Shown: positions 52,441 through 61,410, counted from the first letter of the stretch. The stretch is DNA of 64,000 nucleotides from CAYUET01 sp964443875 (GCA_964443875.1 CAYUET010000001.1:217179-281178); one strand, 5' to 3'. Translations and numbers: made by a program. The notes: generated by a model not told the origin, from the letters alone.

Positions 52441-53772
52441 CTACAACAGATTACTGGCCAGTTCCGCCAGGTCTGAACGTTCCCCTTTTTCAAGAGTGAC
52501 ATGGGCATAAAGATTATTTCCCTGCATTTTCTCAATCAGATAACTTAAGCCGTTGGAATGACTGTCCAGATAAGGATGGTCAATCTGAAAAATATCCCCT
52601 GTAAAAACCAGTTTTGTTCCCTCCCCTGCACGGGTGATAATCGTTTTAATCTCATGCGGGGTTAAATTCTGAGCTTCATCCACAATGAAATAAATCTTCA
52701 CAAGACTTCTTCCCCGGATGTAGGATAAGGGCGCAATGACCAGTTTCTCCTGATCCTGAAGATCTTTGATTCTGCGGCTTTTAGCGTCTGAATCGGGAAA
52801 TTGATTTTGAATCACCCCCAGATTGTCGTATAAAGGCTGCATATAAGGATCAAGCTTGGACTGAATATCCCCGGGAAGGAAACCTATATCTTTATTGCTT
52901 AGGGAAACAATGGGGCGGGCAATGAAAATCTGCCTGTAATTTTTCATGCGTTCAAGGGCAGCGGCAAGCGCCAGCAGAGTTTTTCCGGTTCCGGCCTTAC
53001 CGGCAATACTCACAAGCTGAAAATTCGGATTAAGAAGAGCATCCAGGGCAAAGGACTGTTCTGAATTTCTCGGGGTGATATTATAAGCTGTAATTTTATC
53101 AATTTTTTTGATTTTTTTAGTCACGCCGTCGTAAACTGCCAGCACGGATTTATTGGAATTTTTTAAAATGACATATTCATTGGAATTAAAAGGATATTTT
53201 TTAGGCAAATCCTTCAGCTCAATCTCAAACGGAACCTTGATGAGCTTCTCTAAAACCTCATCCGGAATGTCATCCATCTGCGTCCGTCCCTTGTAAAGAC
53301 TGGAAATATCCTTTACATGGTCACTGCGGTAATCCTCAGAAAGAAGGCCAACAGCCTTCGCCTTCATTCTCAGATTGACATCTTTGGTGACCAGAATAAC
53401 CTGACGTGTCGGATGCGCCTTAAAAAGATGATAGGCAGCATTGAGTATCCGATGGTCGGGTTTAGTGGTTCCAAAATTCATTTCGAGATCTTCATGAAAC
53501 TCCTGTTCCAGCTTGATAATAATCCGGCCAAGGCCAGGCGCTATGCGGACACCATCATGAAAAATACGGTGTTCGCTTAAGGCATCGAGGGCACGGGTAA
53601 ATTCACGCGCATGAAAATTTAGTGAGTCATTTCCTTTTTTAAACTGATCCAGCTCTTCCAAAACAGTAATCGGGATGACCACATCATTATCCTGAAATTC
53701 ATGAATACAGGAACTGTCATGAAGAATCACATTCGTGTCCAGCACAAATATTTTCCGTTTTTTTGAAGACAT
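52441..53772 (-). CDS. PhoH family protein with N-terminal PIN domain
   Basis: The 443-residue protein has a PIN nuclease-like domain (FVLDTNVILHD, ITVLEELDQFKKG; about residues 5-140) and a PhoH ATPase domain with Walker A GKAGTGKTLLALA and the Walker B-like FIVDEAQNLTPHE. Such PIN-PhoH fusions are proposed RNA-unwinding nucleases. It starts 4 bases after the CapD/WbpM-like gene. The two seem functionally unrelated. Confidence 0.92.
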   Translation of the reverse strand: MSSKKRKIFVLDTNVILHDSSCIHEFQDNDVVIPITVLEELDQFKKGNDSLNFHAREFTRALDALSEHRIFHDGVRIAPGLGRIIIKLEQEFHEDLEMNFGTTKPDHRILNAAYHLFKAHPTRQVILVTKDVNLRMKAKAVGLLSEDYRSDHVKDISSLYKGRTQMDDIPDEVLEKLIKVPFEIELKDLPKKYPFNSNEYVILKNSNKSVLAVYDGVTKKIKKIDKITAYNITPRNSEQSFALDALLNPNFQLVSIAGKAGTGKTLLALAAALERMKNYRQIFIARPIVSLSNKDIGFLPGDIQSKLDPYMQPLYDNLGVIQNQFPDSDAKSRRIKDLQDQEKLVIAPLSYIRGRSLVKIYFIVDEAQNLTPHEIKTIITRAGEGTKLVFTGDIFQIDHPYLDSHSNGLSYLIEKMQGNNLYAHVTLEKGERSDLAELASNLL

Positions 53773-53776
53773 GATT

Positions 53777-55195
53777 TCACCCTTTTTTGGTTATATTTTT
53801 CCGTTCAAAATTATGAATTAAACGCTTCATGGAATTAACAATCTCTTCATCCGATAAAAGATAGAGGGATTTATGAATCTTTAATATTTCAGGCAGCAGG
53901 GAAAGGGAAGAGGTATTCGATGGAGCCTCATCCCATATTTTTTCATGAATTGTTTTACAGAGGGCCCCGCTCAGCAAAAGGGATTCCCTTAATTTCTCAC
54001 CGGGTCTAAGACCGGTATAGACCAGTTTCCCATACTGAACGTCAATGCCGTTCAGATGGAGCAGCTCAAGGGCCAGATCCCTGATCAGGATCTGTTTTCC
54101 CATATCCAGAACATAAATATGGCCCTGTTCGGCGATCGCACCCGCCGTGATCACAAGCTGCGAAGCTTCCGGAATGGTCATAAAATATCTGGCGGCCTTG
54201 GGATGGGTAATGGTTATGGGATCCCCTCTTTCAATCTGCTCCTGAAAAAGCTGAACCACAGACCCCCTTGAACCAAGAACATTCCCAAAACGGACTCCTG
54301 AAAAAAGCGTCCCTCTTCCTGAATAATCCTTCTGAATCAGGCATTCTAAAATTCTCTTGGTCATTCCCATGACGCATTTCGGATGCACGGCCTTATCTGT
54401 TGAAAGAAGAATAACCTTATCAACTCCTGTTTCCACACAGGCATCAAACACATTGATTCCGCCCATGACATTGTTGTAAAAGGCCTCCCGGGGATTATCC
54501 TCCATGAAGGGGACATGCTTGTGGGCGGCGGTATGAAAAACAAGATCAGGTTTATAATTTCTGAAATGAAAAAACATGGAGGTTCTATCCGTACAATTCG
54601 CAATCACAGAAACAATTTTAAGCTTTGGGAAACGCATTTTAAGCTCATTTAAAATTAAAAAAATGGAGGCTTCCCCTCTTCCCATCAGAATAATTTCTTT
54701 CGGATGAAACATGGCAAGAGTCCGGGTTATTTCAGAACCAATGGAACCTCCGGCGCCTGTAATCAGAATCCGTTTATGCCGGATATGTTCAGAAAGCAGA
54801 TGAATAGGAAGATCCGCAGAATGACGCCCAAGCAAATCCGCAAGATTGATTTGCCTTAAGGGATACTGAATATCCACATCCTGAGTTTTGAAATTATAAT
54901 ACCCCGGAACAATCTGAAAAAACAATCTGCATTTCAAAATTTCATTGATAATGGGGGATAGAGATTTACCCGAAACCGAAGGGATGGCAATAATAACCTG
55001 GGCAATGGTATCGGAAGCGGCAATTTTTCGTAATTGTTTAACCGGGCCTAATACAGGAATCTTAAAAAAAGTTTTGCCGTGCAATTCAGGATTATCATCC
55101 AGAAAACCAACAATTTCAGCTCTTTGTTGTTCAAGGATGTTACGGGCAATAATTTTACCCGCTTCTCCAGCCCCTATTATGAGTATTTTTTGCAT
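53777..55195 (-). CDS. Nucleoside-diphosphate-sugar epimerase/dehydratase (CapD/WbpM-like), without N-terminal membrane domain
   Basis: The 472-residue protein has an N-terminal Rossmann domain (ILIIGAGEAGKIIARNIL) and an SDR core with ILITGAGGSIGSEITR, HTAAHKHVPFMEDNP and DKAVHPKCVMGMTKR. That is the soluble part of CapD/FlaA1/WbpM-like dehydratases of UDP-GlcNAc used for surface polysaccharides. Most relatives have four N-terminal membrane helices; here the start GENE MQKILIIGAGEAG begins at once with the soluble part. AGGAAAGATTC precedes the ATG. The SDR Tyr-to-Met type (MGMTKR) is usual for this family. Confidence 0.85.
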   Translation of the reverse strand: MQKILIIGAGEAGKIIARNILEQQRAEIVGFLDDNPELHGKTFFKIPVLGPVKQLRKIAASDTIAQVIIAIPSVSGKSLSPIINEILKCRLFFQIVPGYYNFKTQDVDIQYPLRQINLADLLGRHSADLPIHLLSEHIRHKRILITGAGGSIGSEITRTLAMFHPKEIILMGRGEASIFLILNELKMRFPKLKIVSVIANCTDRTSMFFHFRNYKPDLVFHTAAHKHVPFMEDNPREAFYNNVMGGINVFDACVETGVDKVILLSTDKAVHPKCVMGMTKRILECLIQKDYSGRGTLFSGVRFGNVLGSRGSVVQLFQEQIERGDPITITHPKAARYFMTIPEASQLVITAGAIAEQGHIYVLDMGKQILIRDLALELLHLNGIDVQYGKLVYTGLRPGEKLRESLLLSGALCKTIHEKIWDEAPSNTSSLSLLPEILKIHKSLYLLSDEEIVNSMKRLIHNFERKNITKKG

Positions 55196-55349
55196 GAATC
55201 TTTCCTATACTCCAATTCATATTTATCATAATTTCATGATTTTTAAAAACAATTAAAGTGAGAAAAATTCGATTTTTTAGTCCGATAAACGGAATGAAGG
55301 TCTTGAAATGCGTATGATTTAATGCTTTATAATCCAGAGAAAGAAAATC

Positions 55350-55937
55350 TTAATTCGCAGCATGAATGATATTCATAATCCCTTTGCGGATCAGCATCAC
55401 TGCAATGGCTGTCAGCAAAAGGCTTGCGAGCTTGGAAAGCGTTTTGGTTCCGGTGCGTCCCAGCCATTTGCAAATAGGCCCGGCAAAATAAAAAATCATG
55501 CCGGCAAGAAGGATATTAATAAAGGCTGAAACAGAAGTCAGAATAATGCCATGAGCAGAGGAAAGTAAAACACAAGTCGTTAAAACAGCAGGGCCGGCAA
55601 TCAAAGGAACACCAATAGGAACCGCACCGATATTATCGATGTCCGTCTCTTTCTGTTTCTTTTCTCCGGTTAACAGGCCGGAGAGAGAAATAGTCAATAA
55701 TAAGATTCCCCCGGCGATCATAAAATCAGAGACCGTAATCCCTAAAAACAGAAGAAACGAAGGCCCGACACCAAGAAACCCGAGGGTCACCACAGAGGCG
55801 GTAATGACAGATTGAACAATCACCCGCTTTAATCTCTGGGAATCAAAACCTTCAGTGAGTGACATAAAAAGAGGAAGTGTGCCGAATGCATCCACAGCCA
55901 CAAATAACGGTATAAAACATATCCAGAATTCCTGCAT
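55350..55937 (-). CDS. MarC family integral membrane protein
   Basis: The 195-residue protein has six membrane segments. The start with FIPLFVAVDAFGTLPLFMSLT and later IGAVPIGVPLIAGPAVLTTC matches the MarC family. The function of the family is not established. GGAGGGC lies 4 bases before the ATG. The stretch to the capD-like gene (55196-55349) holds nothing visible. Confidence 0.88.
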   Translation of the reverse strand: MQEFWICFIPLFVAVDAFGTLPLFMSLTEGFDSQRLKRVIVQSVITASVVTLGFLGVGPSFLLFLGITVSDFMIAGGILLLTISLSGLLTGEKKQKETDIDNIGAVPIGVPLIAGPAVLTTCVLLSSAHGIILTSVSAFINILLAGMIFYFAGPICKWLGRTGTKTLSKLASLLLTAIAVMLIRKGIMNIIHAAN

Positions 55938-56251
55938 AATGCCCTCCTTTTCGGAATAATAGCATCTTGAGGAGTAAGATCAACAGATTATGTCAGATCT
56001 GGATATTCTAACGAAAAAGATATTTAAAACTGGGAAAAGGAATTTTAAAAATAATTCATTTATCCTAACAATCAGCCCCCATATCAATAATGAAAAAACA
56101 CCCGTAGTTTTATATTCATTCTATAGTTTTAAATCCTCTCCTTTACTTCATTTATATTAAATTAAACATACCCATAATTACTCTGGAAAAAAGTCATTTA
56201 AAAAAGTAAACTAACCCTGAAATATAATTATCTCTGAAAGGAACCAGAGTC
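55938..56251. other. 314-base AT-rich intergenic stretch upstream of the prepilin-like gene
   Basis: Divergent upstream space of marC and the prepilin-like gene. A TATAAT at 56223-56228 lies 24 bases before the ATG, and CTCTG (56232-56236) can pair with CAGAG (56245-56249) with the ribosome-binding AAAGGA in the loop. Nothing else is seen. Confidence 0.35.
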
Positions 56252-57096
56252 ATGAAACGTTTTTTAAGATTCTCCTCCCAAGGACAGGGAATGGTAGAGT
56301 ATATCATTCTTACCGCTCTTATCGCTCTTGCAGCCATTACAATTGTGGCGCTTTTCGGAAAACAGGGGAAAAAACAATTTTCAGCCATGACTCAATCTCT
56401 TGCCGGAAAAACCGCAGTCCTCGATGATCAAATTGCTCAGCAGGCTGCACAAGAAGAAACAGTCAATCCCAGCATGAAAAAATATGGAGGAGAGGCTTCT
56501 TCATCCGCTTCAACTGCAACAGATACAGATGCAGAATCCACCCCCCCCTCAGATTCCGGGAATCCCCCGACTGATCCCACCTNNNNNNNNNNATCCCTCT
56601 GCCCCCGTTCTGGCGGTCCGGATACAGGAGATGTTCGGCACCTCCCCCCCCCCCTTTGCCCCCTGCCACGCCCCCCGCTCCTGAGCCTCCCCCACCACCT
56701 ACACCTACGCCTACAGTACTGACCAGCACCACTTCACAGGCCCAGAGACATCATGTAGGGGACGGTCTCTTTTCTCCGGGATTAGGGGGCGGCTCTGGAA
56801 TCAATGAAGGAATCACTTATGCCTATAATTTTGCAGCCCTGAAAACTAGTCCTGTAGTTACTCAGAAAGTTGATCTTTCTTTTGAAGTGGCTGGCATCAA
56901 TTACATCAACAACGATATTTTCCTGAATGGCAGAAAAGTCGGATCACTCCAGGACGGTGTTAATTCACTTGTTTTATGGGGAAATGATCTGCAGGAAAAC
57001 AACACTCTGGAAATCCGCGCCTCAGGAGATGGAACAGGGTATGACGATTTCGAATTCTGGAACTTCAGTGTTGTCCGGCATGATATCCGGAATTAA
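56252..57096 (+). CDS. Flp-type prepilin fused to Pro-rich linker and beta-rich C-terminal domain, crossing an assembly gap
   Basis: The N-terminus MKRFLRFSSQG is followed by QGMVEYIILTALIALAA: a Flp/type IVb prepilin cleavage site (G before four residues and EY) and a hydrophobic helix. A Ser/Thr/Pro-rich region follows, cut by ten N (56583-56592). After the gap a Pro-rich frame (PAPEPPPPPTPTP) leads to a C-terminal domain of about 100 residues (YNFAALKTSPVVTQKVDLSF; GVNSLVLWGNDLQENN) that ends at 57096. The frame before and after the N run differs, and C11 at 56644-56654 adds a second possible shift. I treat it as one gene; the real coding length is unknown. No tad genes are nearby. Confidence 0.65.
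56583..56592. other. Assembly gap of ten N inside a Pro-rich coding repeat
   Basis: Ten N stand in the middle of the GC-rich, Pro-coding part of the prepilin-like gene. The number is probably a placeholder. Low-complexity sequence is the likely reason. Confidence 0.95.
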
Positions 57097-57134
57097 AAAA
57101 AACGTCCTTCAAACCGTTGATTTGAAGGACGTTT
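57092..57134 (-). terminator. Intrinsic terminator of pfp
   Basis: A 14-bp perfect stem (AAACGTCCTTCAAA at 57100-57113 with TTTGAAGGACGTTT at 57121-57134) encloses 7 bases. On the minus strand eight T follow, which fits termination of pfp, 30 bases after its stop. On the plus strand it may also stop the prepilin-like transcript. Confidence 0.85.
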
Positions 57135-57164
57135 AAACGTTTATCCTTAACTTAAAATCTCAGA

Positions 57165-58823
57165 CTAGGCCTTATGCTCCAGCAAAAGAGTCAAAGTAGG
57201 CACATCACAAATTTCAGCAGGACCAAAATACTGAATGGGGCCGGGGAAGCGGTAATCATCTTCAACAGCCCATGTTTTTCTTGCCTTTTCAAATGTTTTA
57301 AACGGCTTTCCATCCAGCTCTACCAGAGCTTTCTGAATCACCGGTTTCAATTGGCCTCTTCTTTCTTCCATATTCATAAGCATGGTCAAAGGCACTCCAC
57401 CGGGAATCCAGTCTTTAACAGGTTTTGAACAGTTTTTAATATAGGCAATATAACCGCTCATTTCTGAATTAGCCAAATTAAAGGCACTGAAACCCAGGGC
57501 ATAACAATATTTGGAATCGAACGGCGTAGGTGCAGCACAACGTCCTTCATAACCTAAAAAGTGATGAAGGGGGGAAAATTTTCCGGTAAACTCACCCTTG
57601 GTTTTCAATTCATTGAGATAAGTTGTACAAAGTTCAATCAATAATTTTTCCGTTTCAATCTTTGAAACGGAAACATTTCCATGATCATCGCGGTCTTCCA
57701 GAAGCTGCATCTGAATGTCTGCAGGAAGAGAACTGAAGGTATAGGAAGCTTCCTGGCTCAAGTGATGATTAATGAATTGAGTCTGGGCTTCAAACGTATT
57801 CAATGTTTTAAAGTAAGTTTCATTTTCAGCAAGAATATTGTTCAGTTCGGAAATAAGCTTATTCATTTCCGGAATGAATTCAATCAACCCTTCAGGAATC
57901 AGGACAACCCCGAAATTCTTTTTGTTGTTGGCCCTTTTAATTACAATATCACAGATTTCCTTAACAAGCTGATCAAGCGTGATATTTTTAGCCTTCACTT
58001 CTTCAGAAATTGCCGCATAATTGCAATGAGTCTGCAAGGCAACTTCAAGAGTAATATGGGAAGCCGAACGCCCCATGAGTTTGATGAAATGCCAGTATTT
58101 TTTTGCGGAGTTGGCATCTTTCTGGATATTCCCGATGATTTCAGAATAAACCTTTGCCGCCGTATCAAAACCAAAAGATGTTTCAACAAACTGATTTTTT
58201 AAATCGCCGTCAATGGTTTTGGGAACCCCAATAACCTTGATGGCGACTTTATTTTTTAACATGTACTGGGCCATAAGGGCGGCATTCGTATTTGAATCAT
58301 CTCCGCCGATAATGACGACCGTATCAATTCCGAGTTTATTGCAGACTTCTTTGGCTTTCTCAAACTGCTGTTCTTTTTCAAGCTTGGTACGGCCGCTGCC
58401 GATAATATCGAATCCGCCGGTATTACGGTATTGATCAATGATCTTATCCGTTAATTCCATATAGTTGCCGTCTACGATACCAGAAGGGCCTCCCAGAAAA
58501 CCGTATAGTTTTTTTGAAGGGTTAGTGGCCTTAAGGGCATCAAAAATACCGCAAATCACGTTATGACCTCCGGGAGCCTGTCCGCCGGAAAGAATCACAC
58601 CGATATTTTTCACATTATCAACTTTTGAATCTGATTTTTTAAAGGTCAGTATTTTTTTCCCGAAAATATCCGGAAAAAGCCTTTTCAAAGCATCCGCATC
58701 CGATACAGATGAAGTAACTTCTCCTTCCACAACCTTGACCGGCCCCTGTTCAAAAACAGAAGGCAGGGCAATCTTTTGTTTTAAGAGAAAGTCGAGTAAC
58801 GGTGATATTGTTTTGAGTTCCAT
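57165..58823 (-). CDS. pfp: Diphosphate-fructose-6-phosphate 1-phosphotransferase (PPi-dependent PFK)
   Basis: This enzyme interconverts fructose 6-phosphate and fructose 1,6-bisphosphate with PPi in place of ATP. The 552-residue protein is the long PPi-PFK form: GVILSGGQAPGGHNVICG, GGDDSNTNAALMAQY (the DD is the PPi-type signature), VPKTIDGDLKN, and GRSASHITLEVALQ. It is reversible and fits with the pyruvate phosphate dikinase elsewhere in the window. AAGGGAG precedes the ATG; a strong terminator follows. Confidence 0.95.
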   Translation of the reverse strand: MELKTISPLLDFLLKQKIALPSVFEQGPVKVVEGEVTSSVSDADALKRLFPDIFGKKILTFKKSDSKVDNVKNIGVILSGGQAPGGHNVICGIFDALKATNPSKKLYGFLGGPSGIVDGNYMELTDKIIDQYRNTGGFDIIGSGRTKLEKEQQFEKAKEVCNKLGIDTVVIIGGDDSNTNAALMAQYMLKNKVAIKVIGVPKTIDGDLKNQFVETSFGFDTAAKVYSEIIGNIQKDANSAKKYWHFIKLMGRSASHITLEVALQTHCNYAAISEEVKAKNITLDQLVKEICDIVIKRANNKKNFGVVLIPEGLIEFIPEMNKLISELNNILAENETYFKTLNTFEAQTQFINHHLSQEASYTFSSLPADIQMQLLEDRDDHGNVSVSKIETEKLLIELCTTYLNELKTKGEFTGKFSPLHHFLGYEGRCAAPTPFDSKYCYALGFSAFNLANSEMSGYIAYIKNCSKPVKDWIPGGVPLTMLMNMEERRGQLKPVIQKALVELDGKPFKTFEKARKTWAVEDDYRFPGPIQYFGPAEICDVPTLTLLLEHKA

Positions 58824-58948
58824 GAATTAACTCCCTTAACTTGAATTATATTAAAAAAAATTTTGTGTCTCAATAGCGGAAAGATACGTGAAAATCAAGG
58901 AAAAAGATGGAAAGGAATAAAAGAATCCATTTAAAAACAACGCATAAA

Positions 58949-59656
58949 CTAAATACAGCGTGCAGGTTCAGGCTGAGCCCTTCTTTGAGGAACAGAGGCA
59001 TGATCCTGACTCAATTTGGTTTCAAGGAAACAAACCCAGCCGATGAAAAAAACCATCCAACCCCAGATGGTAACAGGCCACACATTAATACTGTAATCAT
59101 ATCCTCCATGAACAAGCATGGCAAAGAAAAAGCCGATAGCGAATCCTAATCCGGGCTTATCCTCAAATATCCCCATAAAAAAAGCAATAATCCCACTGCA
59201 GGCGACATGCGCAAGGGTCGTCAGAACCATTCTGAAGAAAAAAACCTGACTTCCTGCCGCCATATAATAGAGAACATTTTCTATTGAAGCAAATCCTATT
59301 GCAGCTGCAAAATACCAGGCTAATAATTGAGGAAGGCCGGTCTTTTCATTTTTATTGTAGCCTCCCACATCCACGGCCAAAGATTTCAGGTATTCCTCAA
59401 GAGGCCCGATAATAAAAAAGGAAGAAATCAGAACCGTAAGCGGATTCTCGGTCAGGCGGGTTAAAACAACGCAGAAAAATTCAACAGCAAATGCCGGGAT
59501 GCAGACAACTATCCCCATAATAAAAACAGGAAGAAGGGCTCCTTTTGTAGAATTAAAGATACCTTTATTTCCTGCAAAAAAATATAACCAGAAAAGTCCG
59601 GGAAGAAGTAATAACAAAAGCAATTTCAGAAAAATCATAAAGGTTATATTTCCCAT
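58949..59656 (-). CDS. PrsW-type intramembrane protease family protein
   Basis: From the ATG at 59656 (the frame is open to a TTG 25 codons earlier with a doubtful start) the 235-residue protein has seven or eight membrane segments, the EExxK motif in GPLEEYLKSLA and a conserved His in MLVHGGYDYS. These are the catalytic marks of the PrsW family, whose B. subtilis member cuts an anti-sigma factor. The client here is unknown. No anti-sigma gene is adjacent. Confidence 0.78.
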   Translation of the reverse strand: MGNITFMIFLKLLLLLLLPGLFWLYFFAGNKGIFNSTKGALLPVFIMGIVVCIPAFAVEFFCVVLTRLTENPLTVLISSFFIIGPLEEYLKSLAVDVGGYNKNEKTGLPQLLAWYFAAAIGFASIENVLYYMAAGSQVFFFRMVLTTLAHVACSGIIAFFMGIFEDKPGLGFAIGFFFAMLVHGGYDYSINVWPVTIWGWMVFFIGWVCFLETKLSQDHASVPQRRAQPEPARCI

Positions 59657-59740
59657 AGTTTCATGATATTCAAAAACACTTTCCTGTAAAGGAAATTTGT
59701 TGCATTTTGAGTTTATTCCTGCAGTTAACAAAAAATCTAA

Positions 59741-59968
59741 GCCTTATCTTCAATTGTCTTATCTAAATCTCCATTTCTCAATATAATTGACAAGATTTTT
59801 AACATCGCCATTGATACACTTGTCTTTAATGAAAATGATTTAAAAACCATGAATCCGCAGGACAAGGCTCTGATCTCACAATTAAAGGACTTTGAAAAAT
59901 TAAACGATCAGGAAAAACAGATTATCGTCAATCTGATCAATACGTTTATCATTCAAAAAGTAGGCTAA
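59741..59968 (+). pseudogene. C-terminal remnant of an HTH (Xre-type) regulator
   Basis: An open frame without a start codon encodes ALSSIVLSKSPFLNIIDKIF and then IAIDTLVFNEN, QDKALISQLKDFEKLND and QEKQIIVNLINTFII before TAA. That is the typical end of phage-repressor-like HTH proteins (LDYLVF, then DKELL and IINTFI patterns). The DNA-binding N-terminal part is missing, and a stop lies directly upstream at 59738. The call is from pattern memory. Confidence 0.6.
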
Positions 59969-60018
59969 ACCAAATTAATTCAGTTGTCTTGAAAAAATAA
60001 ATCTGGTAACTCAAAGTC

Positions 60019-60555
60019 ATGAAGAATGAAATAATCCCTTCCATATCTGAAGAAGCTTTGGTTTCCAAAATATATTTTATCCGTGGAAAAAAAGTAATGC
60101 TGGATTCTGATCTTGCAGAATTATATGGAGTAAGCACGGGTAATCTTAATAAAGCAGTAAAAAGAAACATTCAAAGATTTCCAGAAGATTTTATGTATCA
60201 ACTTGAAAGACCGGAAGTTAAAAACTTGATATTCCATCCTGGAACCTCAAATTGGGGAGGCAGAAGACAATTGCCTTATGTTTTTACCGAACAGGGCGTT
60301 GCCATGCTTTCCAGTATCTTAAAAAGCAATAGAGCCATTCAGGTCAATATTCAAATCATGCGAATTTTCACGAAAATGAGAGAATTAATTTTCCAGAACC
60401 TGGATCTGAAAAAGAAAATTGATGCCTTGGAAAAAAACTACCAGGACCATGATGAACGCATTCGAGAAATTTTCTTTACTCTGAAAAAATTAATGGAACC
60501 GCCTTTAAAAAAATCTAAAAAAGAAATCGGTTTTCATACAGCCTTTAAAAAATAA
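60019..60555 (+). CDS. ORF6N domain DNA-binding protein
   Basis: The 178-residue protein begins with the ORF6N domain: IYFIRGKKVMLDSDLAELYG, VSTGNLNKAVKRNIQRFPED. Further on TEQGVAMLSSILKSNRAIQV is also typical. A coiled coil (about 115-150) ends the protein. Such proteins occur in phages, prophages and mobile regions, where they bind DNA; their role is unclear. Only a weak ribosome-binding site is seen. It lies directly after the HTH remnant. Confidence 0.85.
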   Translation: MKNEIIPSISEEALVSKIYFIRGKKVMLDSDLAELYGVSTGNLNKAVKRNIQRFPEDFMYQLERPEVKNLIFHPGTSNWGGRRQLPYVFTEQGVAMLSSILKSNRAIQVNIQIMRIFTKMRELIFQNLDLKKKIDALEKNYQDHDERIREIFFTLKKLMEPPLKKSKKEIGFHTAFKK

Positions 60556-60565
60556 TCTTTCACAG

Positions 60566-60598
60566 AAAAAGCCTGGCCGCCAAAAGCAGCCAGGCTTT
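60566..60598 (-). terminator. Terminator between the ORF6N gene and the next minus-strand gene
   Basis: A 10-bp stem (AAAGCCTGGC at 60568-60577 and GCCAGGCTTT at 60589-60598) with an 11-base loop. On the minus strand five T follow, fitting the end of the gene that stops at 60607. On the plus strand only TTT follows, so it may work weakly for ORF6N. Confidence 0.75.
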
Positions 60599-60606
60599 CA
60601 ATCCGC

Positions 60607-60981
60607 CTACTGAAAGCGGAAACCTTGAGCGATAATATTTCTGAGCCACATTCCCAAGAATCGGTTTAATTCAATTTTGACTCGAATGTTTACCAGGTTC
60701 AGATTTTCCGGATCTGGATAAACTCTTGAATAGCTCAACTGGCTTTGAAAAGTCAAAGCTTCAATCATTCCCTTTTCCGGGAAGACCCTGATTTCCATAT
60801 CGGGATCAGGAACCAGATCCCCGTTCTGTTCAAAAAAATGAGCCATTGCGAAGGTATTTTCCCCGATCTTTTCAAAATGCAGATCCATAAACGGTTCCGA
60901 TTTCAAAGTTACCTGATTTATGTTGAACCAATGTTTCCTGAAGATTTTTTCCATTCTTTTGTAGTTTAATTCGTAGATCAT
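60607..60981 (-). CDS. Small DUF6908/DUF1249-like protein of unknown function
   Basis: From the ATG at 60981 (GGGACGG just before it) the protein has 124 residues; the frame is also open to an ATG at 61023, without clear ribosome-binding site. A central part (MDLHFEKIGEN, HFFEQNGDLVPDPDMEI) resembles small mobile-element-associated proteins labelled DUF6908 or DUF1249. This is a weak resemblance from memory. It has no membrane segment. It sits in the accessory zone between the ORF6N gene and a toxin-antitoxin pair. Confidence 0.6.
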   Translation of the reverse strand: MIYELNYKRMEKIFRKHWFNINQVTLKSEPFMDLHFEKIGENTFAMAHFFEQNGDLVPDPDMEIRVFPEKGMIEALTFQSQLSYSRVYPDPENLNLVNIRVKIELNRFLGMWLRNIIAQGFRFQ

Positions 60982-61166
60982 TTTCCGTCCCTTTCTGTTT
61001 TTGGTTTTTAAGACGCCCTTCATTTTTGAAGGGTCTCGCCCTTGGGCCGGAAGCCTGCAAGCCGTCCTTACGGATGCTTAAAGTGCCGAACTCTCGTGAC
61101 AAGCTAAGTGAGTGAATCCCTCAAGGGATGAACCGAACGAACAAAAAAAGTTTATTCATTAACTTG

Positions 61167-61190
61167 GGAGATTCTTTTAAAAGAATCTCC
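61167..61190. repeat. 24-base perfect palindrome
   Basis: GGAGATTCTTTT is followed at once by its exact complement AAAAGAATCTCC, with no loop. It lies in the non-coding stretch upstream of the toxin-antitoxin pair and could be a protein-binding site. Confidence 0.6.
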
Positions 61191-61379
61191 AATCCTGGAA
61201 CAGAGATTGAGGCTCTTTTAGCATCCGTTGGACTTCCCAAGGCGCAGGCGACGGTTTAGACCCTTCAAAACTGAAGGCGCGTCTTCCGGGAATTTTCAAA
61301 AACAGACAGGGATGGAATGCGAAGATTAAACGGGAAAAAGAAAAGCCTTAGAAAAATTATCAAAATTTCCTATTTCCTT

Positions 61380-61401
61380 ATGTTATCTTTTATGCTAACA
61401 T
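61380..61401. promoter_or_regulatory. Inverted repeat before the toxin gene, candidate antitoxin operator
   Basis: ATGTTA (61380-61385) and TAACAT (61396-61401) flank a 10-base spacer, ending 9 bases before the toxin ATG. HTH antitoxins of this type usually repress their own operon through such sites. A ribosome-binding site is not evident for the toxin. Confidence 0.45.
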
Positions 61402-61410
61402 CTTTTCAGA

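Larger units (their letters stand above)
61024..61410. other. 387-base non-coding stretch with several inverted repeats
   Basis: This stretch is richer in G and C than the surrounding genes in its first half. It holds AAGGGTCTCGCCCTT (61029-61043), the 24-base palindrome at 61167-61190 and CCTTCAAAACTGAAGG (61262-61277). Any of these could form hairpins. I find no convincing gene; a frame from 61102 only reads into the other frame of the neighbour. The function is unknown. Confidence 0.5.

Noticed and set aside
56463..56732. Gly/Val-rich minus-strand ORF over the assembly gap
   Set aside because: Antisense of the Pro-coding repeat and passes through N; not a gene.
60872..61102. Minus-strand ORF of 76 codons in the accessory zone
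   Set aside because: Mostly overlaps the DUF6908-like gene in another frame; no start signal or family.
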